Origin: an uncultured Collinsella sp.
GTDB taxonomy: Bacteria > Actinomycetota > Coriobacteriia > Coriobacteriales > Coriobacteriaceae
Assembly: GCA_900552995.1 (NCBI GenBank)
Contig: USBX01000007.1
Coordinates: forward strand, 1-17,704
Direction: 5' to 3'
DNA length: 17,704 nucleotides
Part shown: piece after piece, positions 7,348-14,753 of the stretch
Numbering within the stretch: the first letter of the stretch is position 1
Layout of the letters: every line of letters starts with the position of its first letter
The notes under the pieces: model-generated
Told to the model about the DNA's origin: nothing
Database searches by the model: none
What the model saw: only the letters and a program-made list of their open reading frames with translations
Position numbers and translations under genes: made by a program

Positions 7348-7375
7348 CTAGCCAAATAGCGTATTGTACAAGTCA

Positions 7376-7440
7376 GCAAAAGGGGCAAAGTCCCCGAGCC
7401 AATCTCCGAAGGCGGCGGCAAAGGGTGCCGCCACGGTGTG
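7376..7440 (+). promoter_or_regulatory. Structured 5' leader of the ABC operon, two hairpins
   Basis: Two hairpins are predicted just upstream of malE. GGGG (7382-7385) pairs with CCCC (7392-7395) around loop CAAAGT. GGCGGCA (7414-7420) pairs with TGCCGCC (7426-7432) around AAGGG. Both carry GGCAAAG near the loop. The second ends 8 bases before the ribosome binding site of malE. No terminator T-run follows. It does not match a riboswitch class that I can name; it may simply be mRNA-stabilising structure. Confidence 0.35.
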
Positions 7441-7455
7441 AAAGGGTGGATTGTA

Positions 7456-8772
7456 ATGAAGAACGAAATGAGCAGAAGGCAGTTCCTGGGCTTTGCTGGT
7501 TCCGCGGCTGCGGTTCTTGGTCTGGGCCTCGTGGGCTGCGGTGGTTCTGCCGGCTCTGGCTCCTCTGCTTCTGGTGACGCTGCCGAGGTCTACTTCCTCC
7601 AGTTCAAGCCCGAGGTCGACAAGGAGTGGAAGGAGATCGCCAAGGCGTACAAGAAGGAGAAGGGCGTCGAGGTCAAGATCGTGACCGCCGCCTCCAACAC
7701 CTACGAGGAGAAGCTCAAGTCCGAGATGTCCAAGAGCTCCGCTCCGACGCTGTTCCAGGTCAACGGCCCCACCGGCCTTAAGAACTGGAAGGACTACTGC
7801 GCCGATCTTTCCGACACCAAGCTCCGCGGCGAGCTCATCGACGACTCCCTGGCGCTGCAGTCCGACGGCAAGGATCTGGGTATCGACTGGGTTCAGGAGA
7901 GCTACGGCATCATCTACAACAAGGAGCTCCTCGAGAAGGCCGGCTACAAGGCCGAGGACATCAACTCCTTCGACAAGCTGAAGGCTTGCGCCGATGACAT
8001 CCAGGCCCGCAAGGACGAGCTCGGCGTTGACGGTGCCTTCACTTCCGCCGGCATGGATGACTCCTCCAGCTGGCGCTACACCACCCACCTCGCCAACCTC
8101 CCGCTCTACTACGAGTTCGAGAAGGAGCACAACCAGGAGGACGACGAGATCAAGGGCGAGTATCTCGACAACTTTAAGCAGATCTTCGACCTGTATATCA
8201 CCGACTCCACCTGCGATCCTTCGCAGCTTGCCTCCAAGACCGGTGACGACGCCACCAACGAGTTCGCAACCGGTAAGGCCGTTTTCTACCAGAACGGCTC
8301 TTGGGCCTACGCCGACCTCACCAAGGCCGGTATGACCGACGACCAGCTCGGCATGCTGCCGATCTACATCGGCGTCGACGGCGAGGAGAACCAGGGCCTG
8401 TGCTCCGGCGGCGAGAACTACTGGTGCGTCAGCTCCCAGGCTTCCGAGGATGCCCAGAAGGCCACCGAGGACTTCATGTATTGGTGCGTCACTTCTGACA
8501 CCGCCACCAGCATCATCGCTGACAAGATGGGTCTGACCGCCCCGTTCAAGAGCGCTAAGGAGACCACCAACGTCTTCTCGCAGCAGGCCGTTGCTATGGC
8601 CAAGGACGGCAAGAAGACCGTTGCTTGGGACTTCGTTTACATCCCCTCTGAGGAGTGGAAGAAGAACCTCAAGCAGGCTCTCATCGCTTATGCTGCCGAC
8701 AACACCAAGTGGGACGGCGTCAAGAACGCCTTCGTCGATGGCTGGAAGACCGAGAAGGCCGCTTCCGAGTAA
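7456..8772 (+). CDS. malE: Sugar (maltodextrin-type) ABC transporter substrate-binding lipoprotein
   Basis: This 438-residue extracytoplasmic solute-binding protein (family 1) would capture maltodextrin or a similar oligosaccharide and deliver it to the permeases. The N-terminus has a twin-arginine motif SRRQFLGF (6-13), a hydrophobic stretch, and lipobox LVGC with Cys28, so it is probably Tat-exported and lipid-anchored. A Gly/Ser-rich tether follows. Late features such as GSWAYADL and NYWCVSSQASEDAQKA fit the family. The start is ATG at 7456, preceded by AAAGGGTGG at proper spacing, rather than the in-frame GTG at 7438. It is first of four genes on the strand. An intercistronic hairpin after it may raise its expression over the permeases. 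Substrate is inferred from the neighbouring malP/malQ genes; codon use is strongly biased to GAG/AAG/CTC/ATC, as expected for a highly expressed gene. Confidence 0.9.
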   Translation: MKNEMSRRQFLGFAGSAAAVLGLGLVGCGGSAGSGSSASGDAAEVYFLQFKPEVDKEWKEIAKAYKKEKGVEVKIVTAASNTYEEKLKSEMSKSSAPTLFQVNGPTGLKNWKDYCADLSDTKLRGELIDDSLALQSDGKDLGIDWVQESYGIIYNKELLEKAGYKAEDINSFDKLKACADDIQARKDELGVDGAFTSAGMDDSSSWRYTTHLANLPLYYEFEKEHNQEDDEIKGEYLDNFKQIFDLYITDSTCDPSQLASKTGDDATNEFATGKAVFYQNGSWAYADLTKAGMTDDQLGMLPIYIGVDGEENQGLCSGGENYWCVSSQASEDAQKATEDFMYWCVTSDTATSIIADKMGLTAPFKSAKETTNVFSQQAVAMAKDGKKTVAWDFVYIPSEEWKKNLKQALIAYAADNTKWDGVKNAFVDGWKTEKAASE

Positions 8773-8803
8773 GCAGTTGCTGCCCAAGCTATCTGATTAG
8801 CGA

Positions 8804-8839
8804 CAGGGGGCGGGCAGACGTAGGTTTGCCCGCCCCCTG
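8804..8839 (+). other. Intercistronic GC hairpin between malE and malF
   Basis: A perfect 13-bp stem: CAGGGGGCGGGCA (8804-8816) with TGCCCGCCCCCTG (8827-8839), loop of 10. No T-run follows, so it is not a classical terminator. Such structures between a binding-protein gene and its permease genes commonly protect the upstream mRNA from 3' exonucleases, giving more binding protein than permease. Confidence 0.75.
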
Positions 8840-8859
8840 CATATTGAAAGGACCCTTCT

Positions 8860-9714
8860 ATGGGCAAAGCACTCAAACGCTGGTGGCCGCTCTTTATGCT
8901 GCCCACGTGCCTGGCGTTTATGATCGGGTTCGTGATTCCCTTTATCCAGGGTTTCTATCTCTCGTTCTGCCAGTTTATTACCATCAATAACGCGCACTTT
9001 GTCGGTATCGAGAACTACGTGCGCGCACTGACCGACCCGCAGTTCTCCACGTCGTTCTTCTTTACCGTGGCGTTTGCCTTCCTGTCGACGGTGCTCATCA
9101 ACGTGATCGCGCTGGCCATTGCGCAGGCGCTCACCCGCAAGGCGCTCAAGGGCACCAACATCTTCCGTACGATCTTCTTTATGCCTAACCTGATCGGCGG
9201 CATTGTGCTGGGTTACATTTGGCAGATTCTGATCAACTGCCTGCTCTCCAACGTGGGTGCCCAGCTTATCGCCCTCAACTCCGCCGCTGGCTTCTGGGGC
9301 CTTATCATCCTGACCCTGTGGCAACAGGTCGGCTACATGATGATCATCTACATCGCCGGTCTGCAGTCCATTCCGTCTGACTACATCGAGGCCGCCAAGG
9401 TCGATGGCGCTACGGCATGGCAGACGTTTTGGAAGGTTAAGATCCCCAACCTGATGCCGACCATCACCATCTGCCTGTTCCTGTCCATCACCAACGGCTT
9501 TAAGCTGTTCGACCAGAACCTCGCCCTTACCGGTGGCGCCCCGGCGCACTCCACCGAGATGCTCGCCCTGAACATCTACAACACGTTCTATTCGCGTGCT
9601 GGCATCGCATGGCAGGGCATCGGTCAGGCCAAGGCAGTTATCTTCTGCATCCTGGTTGTCGCTATTTCCATGATCCAGCTTAAGGCCACGAGGTCCAAGG
9701 AGGTGCAGCAGTAA
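8860..9714 (+). CDS. malF: Sugar ABC transporter permease, MalF type
   Basis: This 284-residue integral membrane protein is one half of the sugar channel. Hydrophobic segments are visible near residues 10-40, 65-90, 103-130, 145-168, 200-220 and 255-275, matching the usual six-span core. The EAA loop that docks on the ATPase is IEAAKVDGATAWQTF (176-190) with KIPNLMPT after it. Ribosome binding site AAAGGA precedes ATG 8860. Its TAA overlaps the ATG of the next permease by one base (TAATG at 9712-9716), indicating translational coupling. It is shorter than E. coli MalF, as usual for Gram-positive sugar permeases that lack the large periplasmic loop. Substrate assignment follows the cluster. 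Confidence 0.92.
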   Translation: MGKALKRWWPLFMLPTCLAFMIGFVIPFIQGFYLSFCQFITINNAHFVGIENYVRALTDPQFSTSFFFTVAFAFLSTVLINVIALAIAQALTRKALKGTNIFRTIFFMPNLIGGIVLGYIWQILINCLLSNVGAQLIALNSAAGFWGLIILTLWQQVGYMMIIYIAGLQSIPSDYIEAAKVDGATAWQTFWKVKIPNLMPTITICLFLSITNGFKLFDQNLALTGGAPAHSTEMLALNIYNTFYSRAGIAWQGIGQAKAVIFCILVVAISMIQLKATRSKEVQQ

Positions 9715-10553
9715 TGAAACGCGATAAGGCTATCAACCGCGCGCTCTCGATTTTCTTTACGATCCTGTCGCTCGCGTGGATCTACCCCGTGTTCATGATT
9801 GCGCTCAATTCCTTTAAGAAGGGGACCGCAATCAGCACCACCACGGCGTTCGATCTGCTCACGCCCGAGACGTTCAACGGCTTTGCAAACTACGTGCATG
9901 CCTTAAACGAGCAGGGTTTTGCCTCGGCGTTTATGTATTCGCTCATCATCACGGTCACGTCGGTCGTGCTGATCTTGGTGTGCTGCTCCATGTGCGCTTG
10001 GTACGTGGTTCGTGTCAACAACAAGATCTCGAACTTCTTCTATTACCTGTTCGTGTTCTCGATGGTCGTACCGTTCCAGATGCTCATGTTCACGCTGTCC
10101 AATTTGGCGGACCGCATCGGCTTTAATACGCCGTTCAACATCTGCTTTATCTATCTGGGCTTTGGCGCGGGCCTGGCGGTCTTTATGTTCGCCGGTTTTG
10201 TAAAGAACATCCCGCTCGAGATCGAGGAGGCGGCCATGATTGACGGCTGCAACCCGGTCCAGGTGTTCTTTAAGATCGTCCTTCCCATCATGAAGCCCAC
10301 CTATCTTTCGGTCGGCATTCTCGAGACCATGTGGGTCTGGAACGACTACCTGCTGCCCTACCTTACGCTCGACTCCACCAAGTACAAGACCATTCCTATC
10401 TTGATCCAGTACTTCCGCGGCGGCTATGGCCACGTCGAGCTCGGCCCCATGATGGCATGCATCATGATGGTCGTCATCCCCATCGTCATCATGTACATCT
10501 TCTGCCAGAAGTACATCATTGACGGCGTTGTGGCAGGTGCCGTCAAGGGCTGA
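9714..10553 (+). CDS. malG: Sugar ABC transporter permease, MalG type
   Basis: A 279-residue membrane protein, partner of the preceding permease in a heterodimeric channel. Hydrophobic segments lie near residues 10-31, 72-97, 107-128, 141-163, 190-212 and 245-266. The EAA loop is IEEAAMIDGCNPVQVFF (170-186), followed by KIVLPIMKPT. The start ATG overlaps the stop of the upstream permease by one base. The C-terminus KYIIDGVVAGAVKG is typical of MalG-type permeases. A 68-bp gap leads to the ATPase gene. Confidence 0.92.
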   Translation: MKRDKAINRALSIFFTILSLAWIYPVFMIALNSFKKGTAISTTTAFDLLTPETFNGFANYVHALNEQGFASAFMYSLIITVTSVVLILVCCSMCAWYVVRVNNKISNFFYYLFVFSMVVPFQMLMFTLSNLADRIGFNTPFNICFIYLGFGAGLAVFMFAGFVKNIPLEIEEAAMIDGCNPVQVFFKIVLPIMKPTYLSVGILETMWVWNDYLLPYLTLDSTKYKTIPILIQYFRGGYGHVELGPMMACIMMVVIPIVIMYIFCQKYIIDGVVAGAVKG

Positions 10554-10621
10554 TGCCGTAACTGTTTTGCAAGTTTTGGCGGTTCCCCTCAGCGCGGCGC
10601 CGCGTATCGAAAGGTAAAGAC

Positions 10622-11821
10622 ATGGCCGAGATCGTTCTCAAACATGTTCAGAAGGTGTATCCCAACAACGAGTCCAAAAAGAAGGGCTTCTTTGGCAAAA
10701 AGAAGAAGACCGAGGAGAAGAAGCATAACCTCAAGGTTACCGAGGACGGTGTGCTCGCTGTAGAGGACTTCAACCTCACCGTTCACGACCAGGAGTTCAT
10801 CGTCCTCGTTGGCCCCTCTGGCTGCGGTAAGTCCACGACGATGCGCATGGTCGCCGGCCTGGAGGACATTACCTCGGGCGACGTGCTCATCGACGGCAAG
10901 CGCGTCAACGACGTGGCGCCCAAGGACCGCGACATCGCCATGGTGTTCCAGAGCTACGCTCTGTACCCCAATATGACGGTGTACGAGAACATGGCATTTA
11001 CGCTCGAGCTCAAGAAGGTCCCCAAGGACGAGATCGACCGCAAGGTTCGCTCTGCTGCCGAGATCCTGGGCATTACCGAGTATCTCGACCGTAAGCCTAA
11101 GGCGCTTTCGGGTGGCCAGCGCCAGCGCGTCGCCATCGGCCGCGCCATCGTGCGAGACCCCAAGGTCTTCCTGATGGACGAGCCGCTGTCCAACCTGGAC
11201 GCCAAGCTTCGTAACCAGATGCGTGCCGAGCTCATTAAGCTGCGCCACGAGATCAAGGGCACGTTCATTTATGTTACTCACGACCAGACCGAGGCTATGA
11301 CCCTCGGTGACCGTATCGTGGTCATGAAGGACGGCGTCGTCCAGCAGATCGCCACCCCGCAGGAGGTATTCAACCATCCCGCGAACATCTTCGTCGCCGG
11401 CTTTATCGGCGTGCCGCAGATGAACTTCTTCGATGCCCAGCTGGTGCGCTCGGGCAACGGCTTTACCGTCAAGACCGAGGATATGAACGTGGCGCTCGCC
11501 CCCGAGACCTGCGCTCAGCTTGCTCTCAACTGGGACGGCGGCGACGTGAAGGAGATCACGGCCGGCGTGCGTCCCGAGCAGATTCTGCTTGCCGACAAGG
11601 ACGAGGAGGGCGCGCTCCAGGGTACCGTCGAGGTGACCGAGCTCATGGGTTCGACCGAGCATGTCCACGTGACCGCTCCCGATGGCCAGTTCGTCCTGAT
11701 CATTCCCGTTGTCGACCTTGAGGCCAAGGGTGCGCTCAAGGCGGGCGACCCCATCTGGTTCAAGTTCGAGAAGAACGCGACCCACCTCTTCGATAAGGTG
11801 TCTGGCAAGAACCTTATCTAG
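10622..11821 (+). CDS. malK: Sugar ABC transporter ATPase, MalK/MsmX type, with Lys-rich insertion
   Basis: This 399-residue ATPase powers the importer. Walker A GPSGCGKST is at 64-72, the Q-loop glutamine at 110, signature LSGGQRQ at 162-168, Walker B VFLMDEP at 182-188 and the H-loop His at 220. The C-terminal third (about 240-399) is the OB/TOBE-type regulatory domain of MalK-like proteins. Compared with usual MsmX/MalK, which go almost directly from KVY to the next strand, residues about 17-43 carry an extra charged block (SKKKGFFGKKKKTEEKKHN) between the first strand and Walker A. The reading frame is intact there and the gene has normal composition, so this looks like a real insertion. 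GAAAGG precedes the ATG. Last gene of the operon; a terminator lies 70 bases downstream. MsmX-type ATPases often serve several importers, so partners beyond this cluster are possible. Confidence 0.95.
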   Translation: MAEIVLKHVQKVYPNNESKKKGFFGKKKKTEEKKHNLKVTEDGVLAVEDFNLTVHDQEFIVLVGPSGCGKSTTMRMVAGLEDITSGDVLIDGKRVNDVAPKDRDIAMVFQSYALYPNMTVYENMAFTLELKKVPKDEIDRKVRSAAEILGITEYLDRKPKALSGGQRQRVAIGRAIVRDPKVFLMDEPLSNLDAKLRNQMRAELIKLRHEIKGTFIYVTHDQTEAMTLGDRIVVMKDGVVQQIATPQEVFNHPANIFVAGFIGVPQMNFFDAQLVRSGNGFTVKTEDMNVALAPETCAQLALNWDGGDVKEITAGVRPEQILLADKDEEGALQGTVEVTELMGSTEHVHVTAPDGQFVLIIPVVDLEAKGALKAGDPIWFKFEKNATHLFDKVSGKNLI

Positions 11822-11890
11822 GCCCGGTTCATCCAGGCCCTCCCTTTGGGCGACTGCGGTATTGCCATCCTTTTGCCGCGGTCACATATA

Positions 11891-11934
11891 AGGCTCCCCT
11901 CCCGTCCACTGGGCGAGAGGGGAGCCTTTCTTTG
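11891..11934 (+). terminator. Terminator of the ABC operon
   Basis: AGGCTCCCCTC (11891-11901) pairs with GAGGGGAGCCT (11917-11927), an 11-bp perfect stem followed by TTCTTTG. It lies 70 bases after the ATPase stop codon. Confidence 0.9.
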
Positions 11935-11960
11935 TGCCGGGGCTGCCCATCTGTCAGTTT

Positions 11961-12257
11961 GTCTTGATCTGTAACAGGAAGAGGGCCAAATTGGGCCTAG
12001 ATGTTACAGAACGAGACGGCGTCGAGCTGCCTGTCCTTTCATCTCGACCTGTAACACGAAGGACTGATTTTGGCAGCTACCTGTTACAGATTGAGATTGT
12101 TTTAGCCGCCTTGCCCGTCTGTCTCATTCTGTAATAGGTAGACCCGATTCCAGCGGTTACCTGTTACAGATTGAGACAGTTCATCGGGACAATTCTGTTT
12201 GTCTTGATCTGTAACAGATAGACCCAATTTTGCCGGTTAGGTGTTACAGATCGAGAT
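11961..12257. repeat. Array of four 57-bp imperfect palindromes with exact 80-bp period
   Basis: Units lie at 11961-12017, 12041-12097, 12121-12177 and 12201-12257, separated by three 23-bp spacers. Each unit opens with a form of GTCTYGATCTGTAACAG and closes with its inverse, CTGTTACAGATTGAGAC, around a central 20-odd bases. The arms are well conserved (mostly 1-4 differences). The centres vary but tend to keep short inner pairing (AGG-CCAAATTGG-CCT in unit 1, ACC/GGTT in units 3 and 4). Spacers have diverged almost completely. No ORF runs through it with coding character. It occupies the convergent gap between the ABC operon and the phosphorylase gene, outside both terminators. It resembles REP/BIME-type repeats in setting and symmetry; function is unknown. 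Confidence 0.85.
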
Positions 12258-12293
12258 TGTTTGGTCGAGTCGGGTCACAGAGTAACGTGCGGG

Positions 12294-12330
12294 CACAAAA
12301 AACGGAGCCGTGCTGTCACGGCTCCGTTTC
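12294..12330 (-). terminator. Terminator of the malQ-malP transcript
   Basis: AACGGAGCCGTG (12301-12312) pairs with CACGGCTCCGTT (12317-12328), a 12-bp perfect stem with a CTGT loop. On the minus strand it is followed by a run of T (plus-strand AAAAAA at 12297-12302). It lies about 30 bases after the phosphorylase stop. Confidence 0.92.
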
Positions 12331-12356
12331 TCAAGAGAATGGGTAAGGGGAATGAG

Positions 12357-14624
12357 CTAGCTCAGGTGCCAGATCTCGTCGTTGTACTGGGAGATGGTGC
12401 GGTCGGACGAGAAGGTGCCGGCGTTGGCGATATTGATGAGCGCCTTGCGCATCCAGGCGTCCTGGTCCTCGTAGTCGGCCAGCACGCGCTCCTTGGTCTG
12501 GATGTACTCCTCAATGTCGAGCAGGGCCATAAACCAGTCCTTGCCCTTAATGTCGTCGTGCAGGCGCTGCAGGCGCTCGGCGTTGCCGGTTGCCATAAAG
12601 GCCGGGTTGGTGATGAAGTCCACCAGCAGTTTAATTCCGGGCTTGCGGTAGAGCGCACCGGCGTTGTAGGTGCCGTCGGCGTAGAGCTGCTCGACCTGTT
12701 TGGACGAGGCACCAAAGGTATAGATGTTCTCGTCGCCCACGAGCTCGGCAATCTCCACGTTGGCACCGTCGAGTGTGCACAGGGTCAGGGCACCGTTGAG
12801 CATGAACTTCATGTTGGAGGTGCCGCTCGCCTCCTTGGAGGCCAGACTGATCTGCTCGGAGATGTCAGCGGCGGGGATCACGCGCTCGGCGGCGGTGACG
12901 TTGTAGTTCTCGATCATGACAACCTGCAGGTAGGGAGCCACGTCGGGGTCGTTTGCAATCCACTGCGACAGCGTCAGGATCAGATGGATGATGTCCTGAG
13001 CGATAGTGTAGGCAGGCGCCGCCTTGCCGCCAAAGATGATGGTGACGGGGTGCTTAGGTCTGTTGCCGTTCTTGATATCGAGGTACTTCCAGATGATGTA
13101 GAGCGCGAGCATCTGCTGGCGCTTGTACTCGTGGATACGCTTGACCTGAACATCGATGATGGCGTTGGACGGGATAGTCACGCCTTGCTCGAGCGCCATG
13201 AACTGGCGCATGATGGCCTTGGCCTCGGACTTGGCGGCGGCCAGGCGCTCAAGAACATTCTTGTCGTCGGCGAATTCGGCAAGCTTGCTCAGGTCACCGG
13301 TGCTGCGCCAGTCGGTGCCGATCACATCGTCGAGCAGGCTGGCGAGCGCGGGGTTGGCCCCATGGATCCAGCGGCGGAAGGTGATGCCGTTGGTCTTGTT
13401 GGAGAACTTCTCGGGATAGATCTCGTAGAACGGATGAAGCTCGGTGTCCTCCAGGATCTTGGTGTGGAGGGCGGCTACGCCGTTGATGGAGAAGCCAAAG
13501 TGGATGTCCATGTGGGCCATGTGGACGGTGTCGTGCTCGTCGATGATGGCGACGCGCGGGTCATCGTGCTCGGCTTTCGCGATCTCATCGAGCTTGACGA
13601 TAATGTCGGCGATGGCAGGGGAGACCTTCTGCAGGCTGGCGAGCGGCCACTTCTCGAGCGCCTCGGCAAGGATCGTGTGGTTAGTGTAGGCGACCATGGA
13701 GCGTACGATGGTCACGGCCTCGTCAAACTCGATGCCATGCTCGGTGGTGAGCAAGCGAATGAGCTCGGGGATGACCATGGTGGGGTGCGTGTCGTTAATT
13801 TGGACCACGGCGTAGTCGGCCAGATCGTGCAGGTTGCTGCCGCGCTCGACGGCCTCGTCGATCAGGAGCTGGGCGGCGTTGCTCACCATGAAGTACTCCT
13901 GATAGATGCGAAGTAGGCGGCCCTGCTCGTCGGAATCGTCGGGGTAGAGGAACAAGGTGAGGTTCTTGGCGATCTCGGTCTTGTCGAAGTCGATGGAGCT
14001 GCCGGGGACCAGGCCGTCGTCGACGCTCGCCAGGTCGAACAGGCGCAGGCGGTTTTTGGTGGGCTGGTCGTAACCGGGCACATCGATGTTGACGAGCTTG
14101 GAGGTAACGGCAAAATCGCCGAACTCGACGGTGTAGGAGCGGTCATCGTCGACTAGGATGTCCTGCTCACCGAGCCACTTGTCGGGGACGGCCTTCTGCT
14201 GGTTGTCGACAAAGCGCTGACGGAACAGGCCGTAGTGATAGTTGAGGCCCACGCCATCGCCGGTCAAGCCCAGCGTGGCGATGGAATCCAGGAAGCACGC
14301 GGCCAGGCGGCCCAGGCCGCCGTTGCCGAGCGACGGCTCGACCTCGAATTCCTCGATCTTGTTGAGGTCGTGGCCTGCGGCGGTGAGCTGGTCCTTAACT
14401 TCGTCGTAGATGCCGAGGTCGATCATGTTGTTGATGAGCAGCTTGCCGATCAAAAATTCGGCGGAAATGTAATAGAGCTTTTTCTTGCCGTTGTTGAGCG
14501 GGCAGGTGGCGGAGCGCTCCTGCACGAGTTTGACCAGCAGCTTGTAAATGCGACGGTCGTCGAGCTGCTCGAGCGAGGTGCCAAAAGACTGCTCGGCGAG
14601 TTCCATGAGGTTAATTTGGGGCAT
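12357..14624 (-). CDS. malP: Alpha-glucan (maltodextrin/glycogen) phosphorylase, GT35
   Basis: This 755-residue cytoplasmic enzyme releases glucose-1-phosphate from the non-reducing ends of alpha-1,4-glucans using phosphate and pyridoxal phosphate. Signatures are SLGNGGLGRLAACFLDS (98-114), NYHYGLFRQ, INDTHP, and the PLP site EASGTSNMKF with Lys606, then LTLCTLDGANVE. Length is close to the 750-850 typical of bacterial enzymes. The start is ATG at 14622-14624, preceded by AGGAG six bases away; an in-frame ATG 27 bases upstream lacks such a site. It follows malQ on the same strand with a 129-bp gap holding a hairpin but no obvious promoter, so the two are probably cotranscribed. malP versus glgP cannot be decided by motif alone; pairing with malQ and an importer favours maltodextrin use. 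The terminator downstream is clear. Confidence 0.95.
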   Translation of the reverse strand: MPQINLMELAEQSFGTSLEQLDDRRIYKLLVKLVQERSATCPLNNGKKKLYYISAEFLIGKLLINNMIDLGIYDEVKDQLTAAGHDLNKIEEFEVEPSLGNGGLGRLAACFLDSIATLGLTGDGVGLNYHYGLFRQRFVDNQQKAVPDKWLGEQDILVDDDRSYTVEFGDFAVTSKLVNIDVPGYDQPTKNRLRLFDLASVDDGLVPGSSIDFDKTEIAKNLTLFLYPDDSDEQGRLLRIYQEYFMVSNAAQLLIDEAVERGSNLHDLADYAVVQINDTHPTMVIPELIRLLTTEHGIEFDEAVTIVRSMVAYTNHTILAEALEKWPLASLQKVSPAIADIIVKLDEIAKAEHDDPRVAIIDEHDTVHMAHMDIHFGFSINGVAALHTKILEDTELHPFYEIYPEKFSNKTNGITFRRWIHGANPALASLLDDVIGTDWRSTGDLSKLAEFADDKNVLERLAAAKSEAKAIMRQFMALEQGVTIPSNAIIDVQVKRIHEYKRQQMLALYIIWKYLDIKNGNRPKHPVTIIFGGKAAPAYTIAQDIIHLILTLSQWIANDPDVAPYLQVVMIENYNVTAAERVIPAADISEQISLASKEASGTSNMKFMLNGALTLCTLDGANVEIAELVGDENIYTFGASSKQVEQLYADGTYNAGALYRKPGIKLLVDFITNPAFMATGNAERLQRLHDDIKGKDWFMALLDIEEYIQTKERVLADYEDQDAWMRKALINIANAGTFSSDRTISQYNDEIWHLS

Positions 14625-14670
14625 GTTTTCTCCTGTGATGGGTTGTTTCATGTCTGCAATTCATAAGAAG

Positions 14671-14704
14671 CCCGCGCGAGGGGATTGGGGTGGCCTCGCG
14701 CGGG
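14671..14704 (-). other. Intercistronic GC hairpin between malQ and malP
   Basis: CCCGCGCGAGG (14671-14681) pairs perfectly with CCTCGCGCGGG (14694-14704). On the minus strand only CTTCTTATG follows, so it is at most a weak attenuator. It could stabilise the malQ message or reduce read-through into malP. Confidence 0.65.
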
Positions 14705-14753
14705 AAAAAGCAAGCGCGTCCGCACGGTGGGGAGGGGTCGGGCGCGGTAGCTC

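Noticed and set aside
7348..8787. A 479-residue minus-strand ORF antisense to malE
   Set aside because: It is a shadow of the strongly codon-biased malE gene, very rich in Leu/Val/Gly, and has no ribosome binding site or family features.
10589..11785. A 398-residue minus-strand ORF antisense to the MalK-type ATPase gene
   Set aside because: It mirrors the ATPase gene frame and shows no motif; it is a composition artefact.
11961..12257. Possible CRISPR array
   Set aside because: Repeats are 57 bp, divergent and strongly palindromic, spacers are only 23 bp, there are four units, and no cas genes are nearby.
12261..13916. A 551-residue plus-strand ORF antisense to the phosphorylase gene
   Set aside because: The opposite strand encodes a clear GT35 enzyme with all motifs; the plus-strand product is low-complexity Gly/Val/Asp/Leu-rich.
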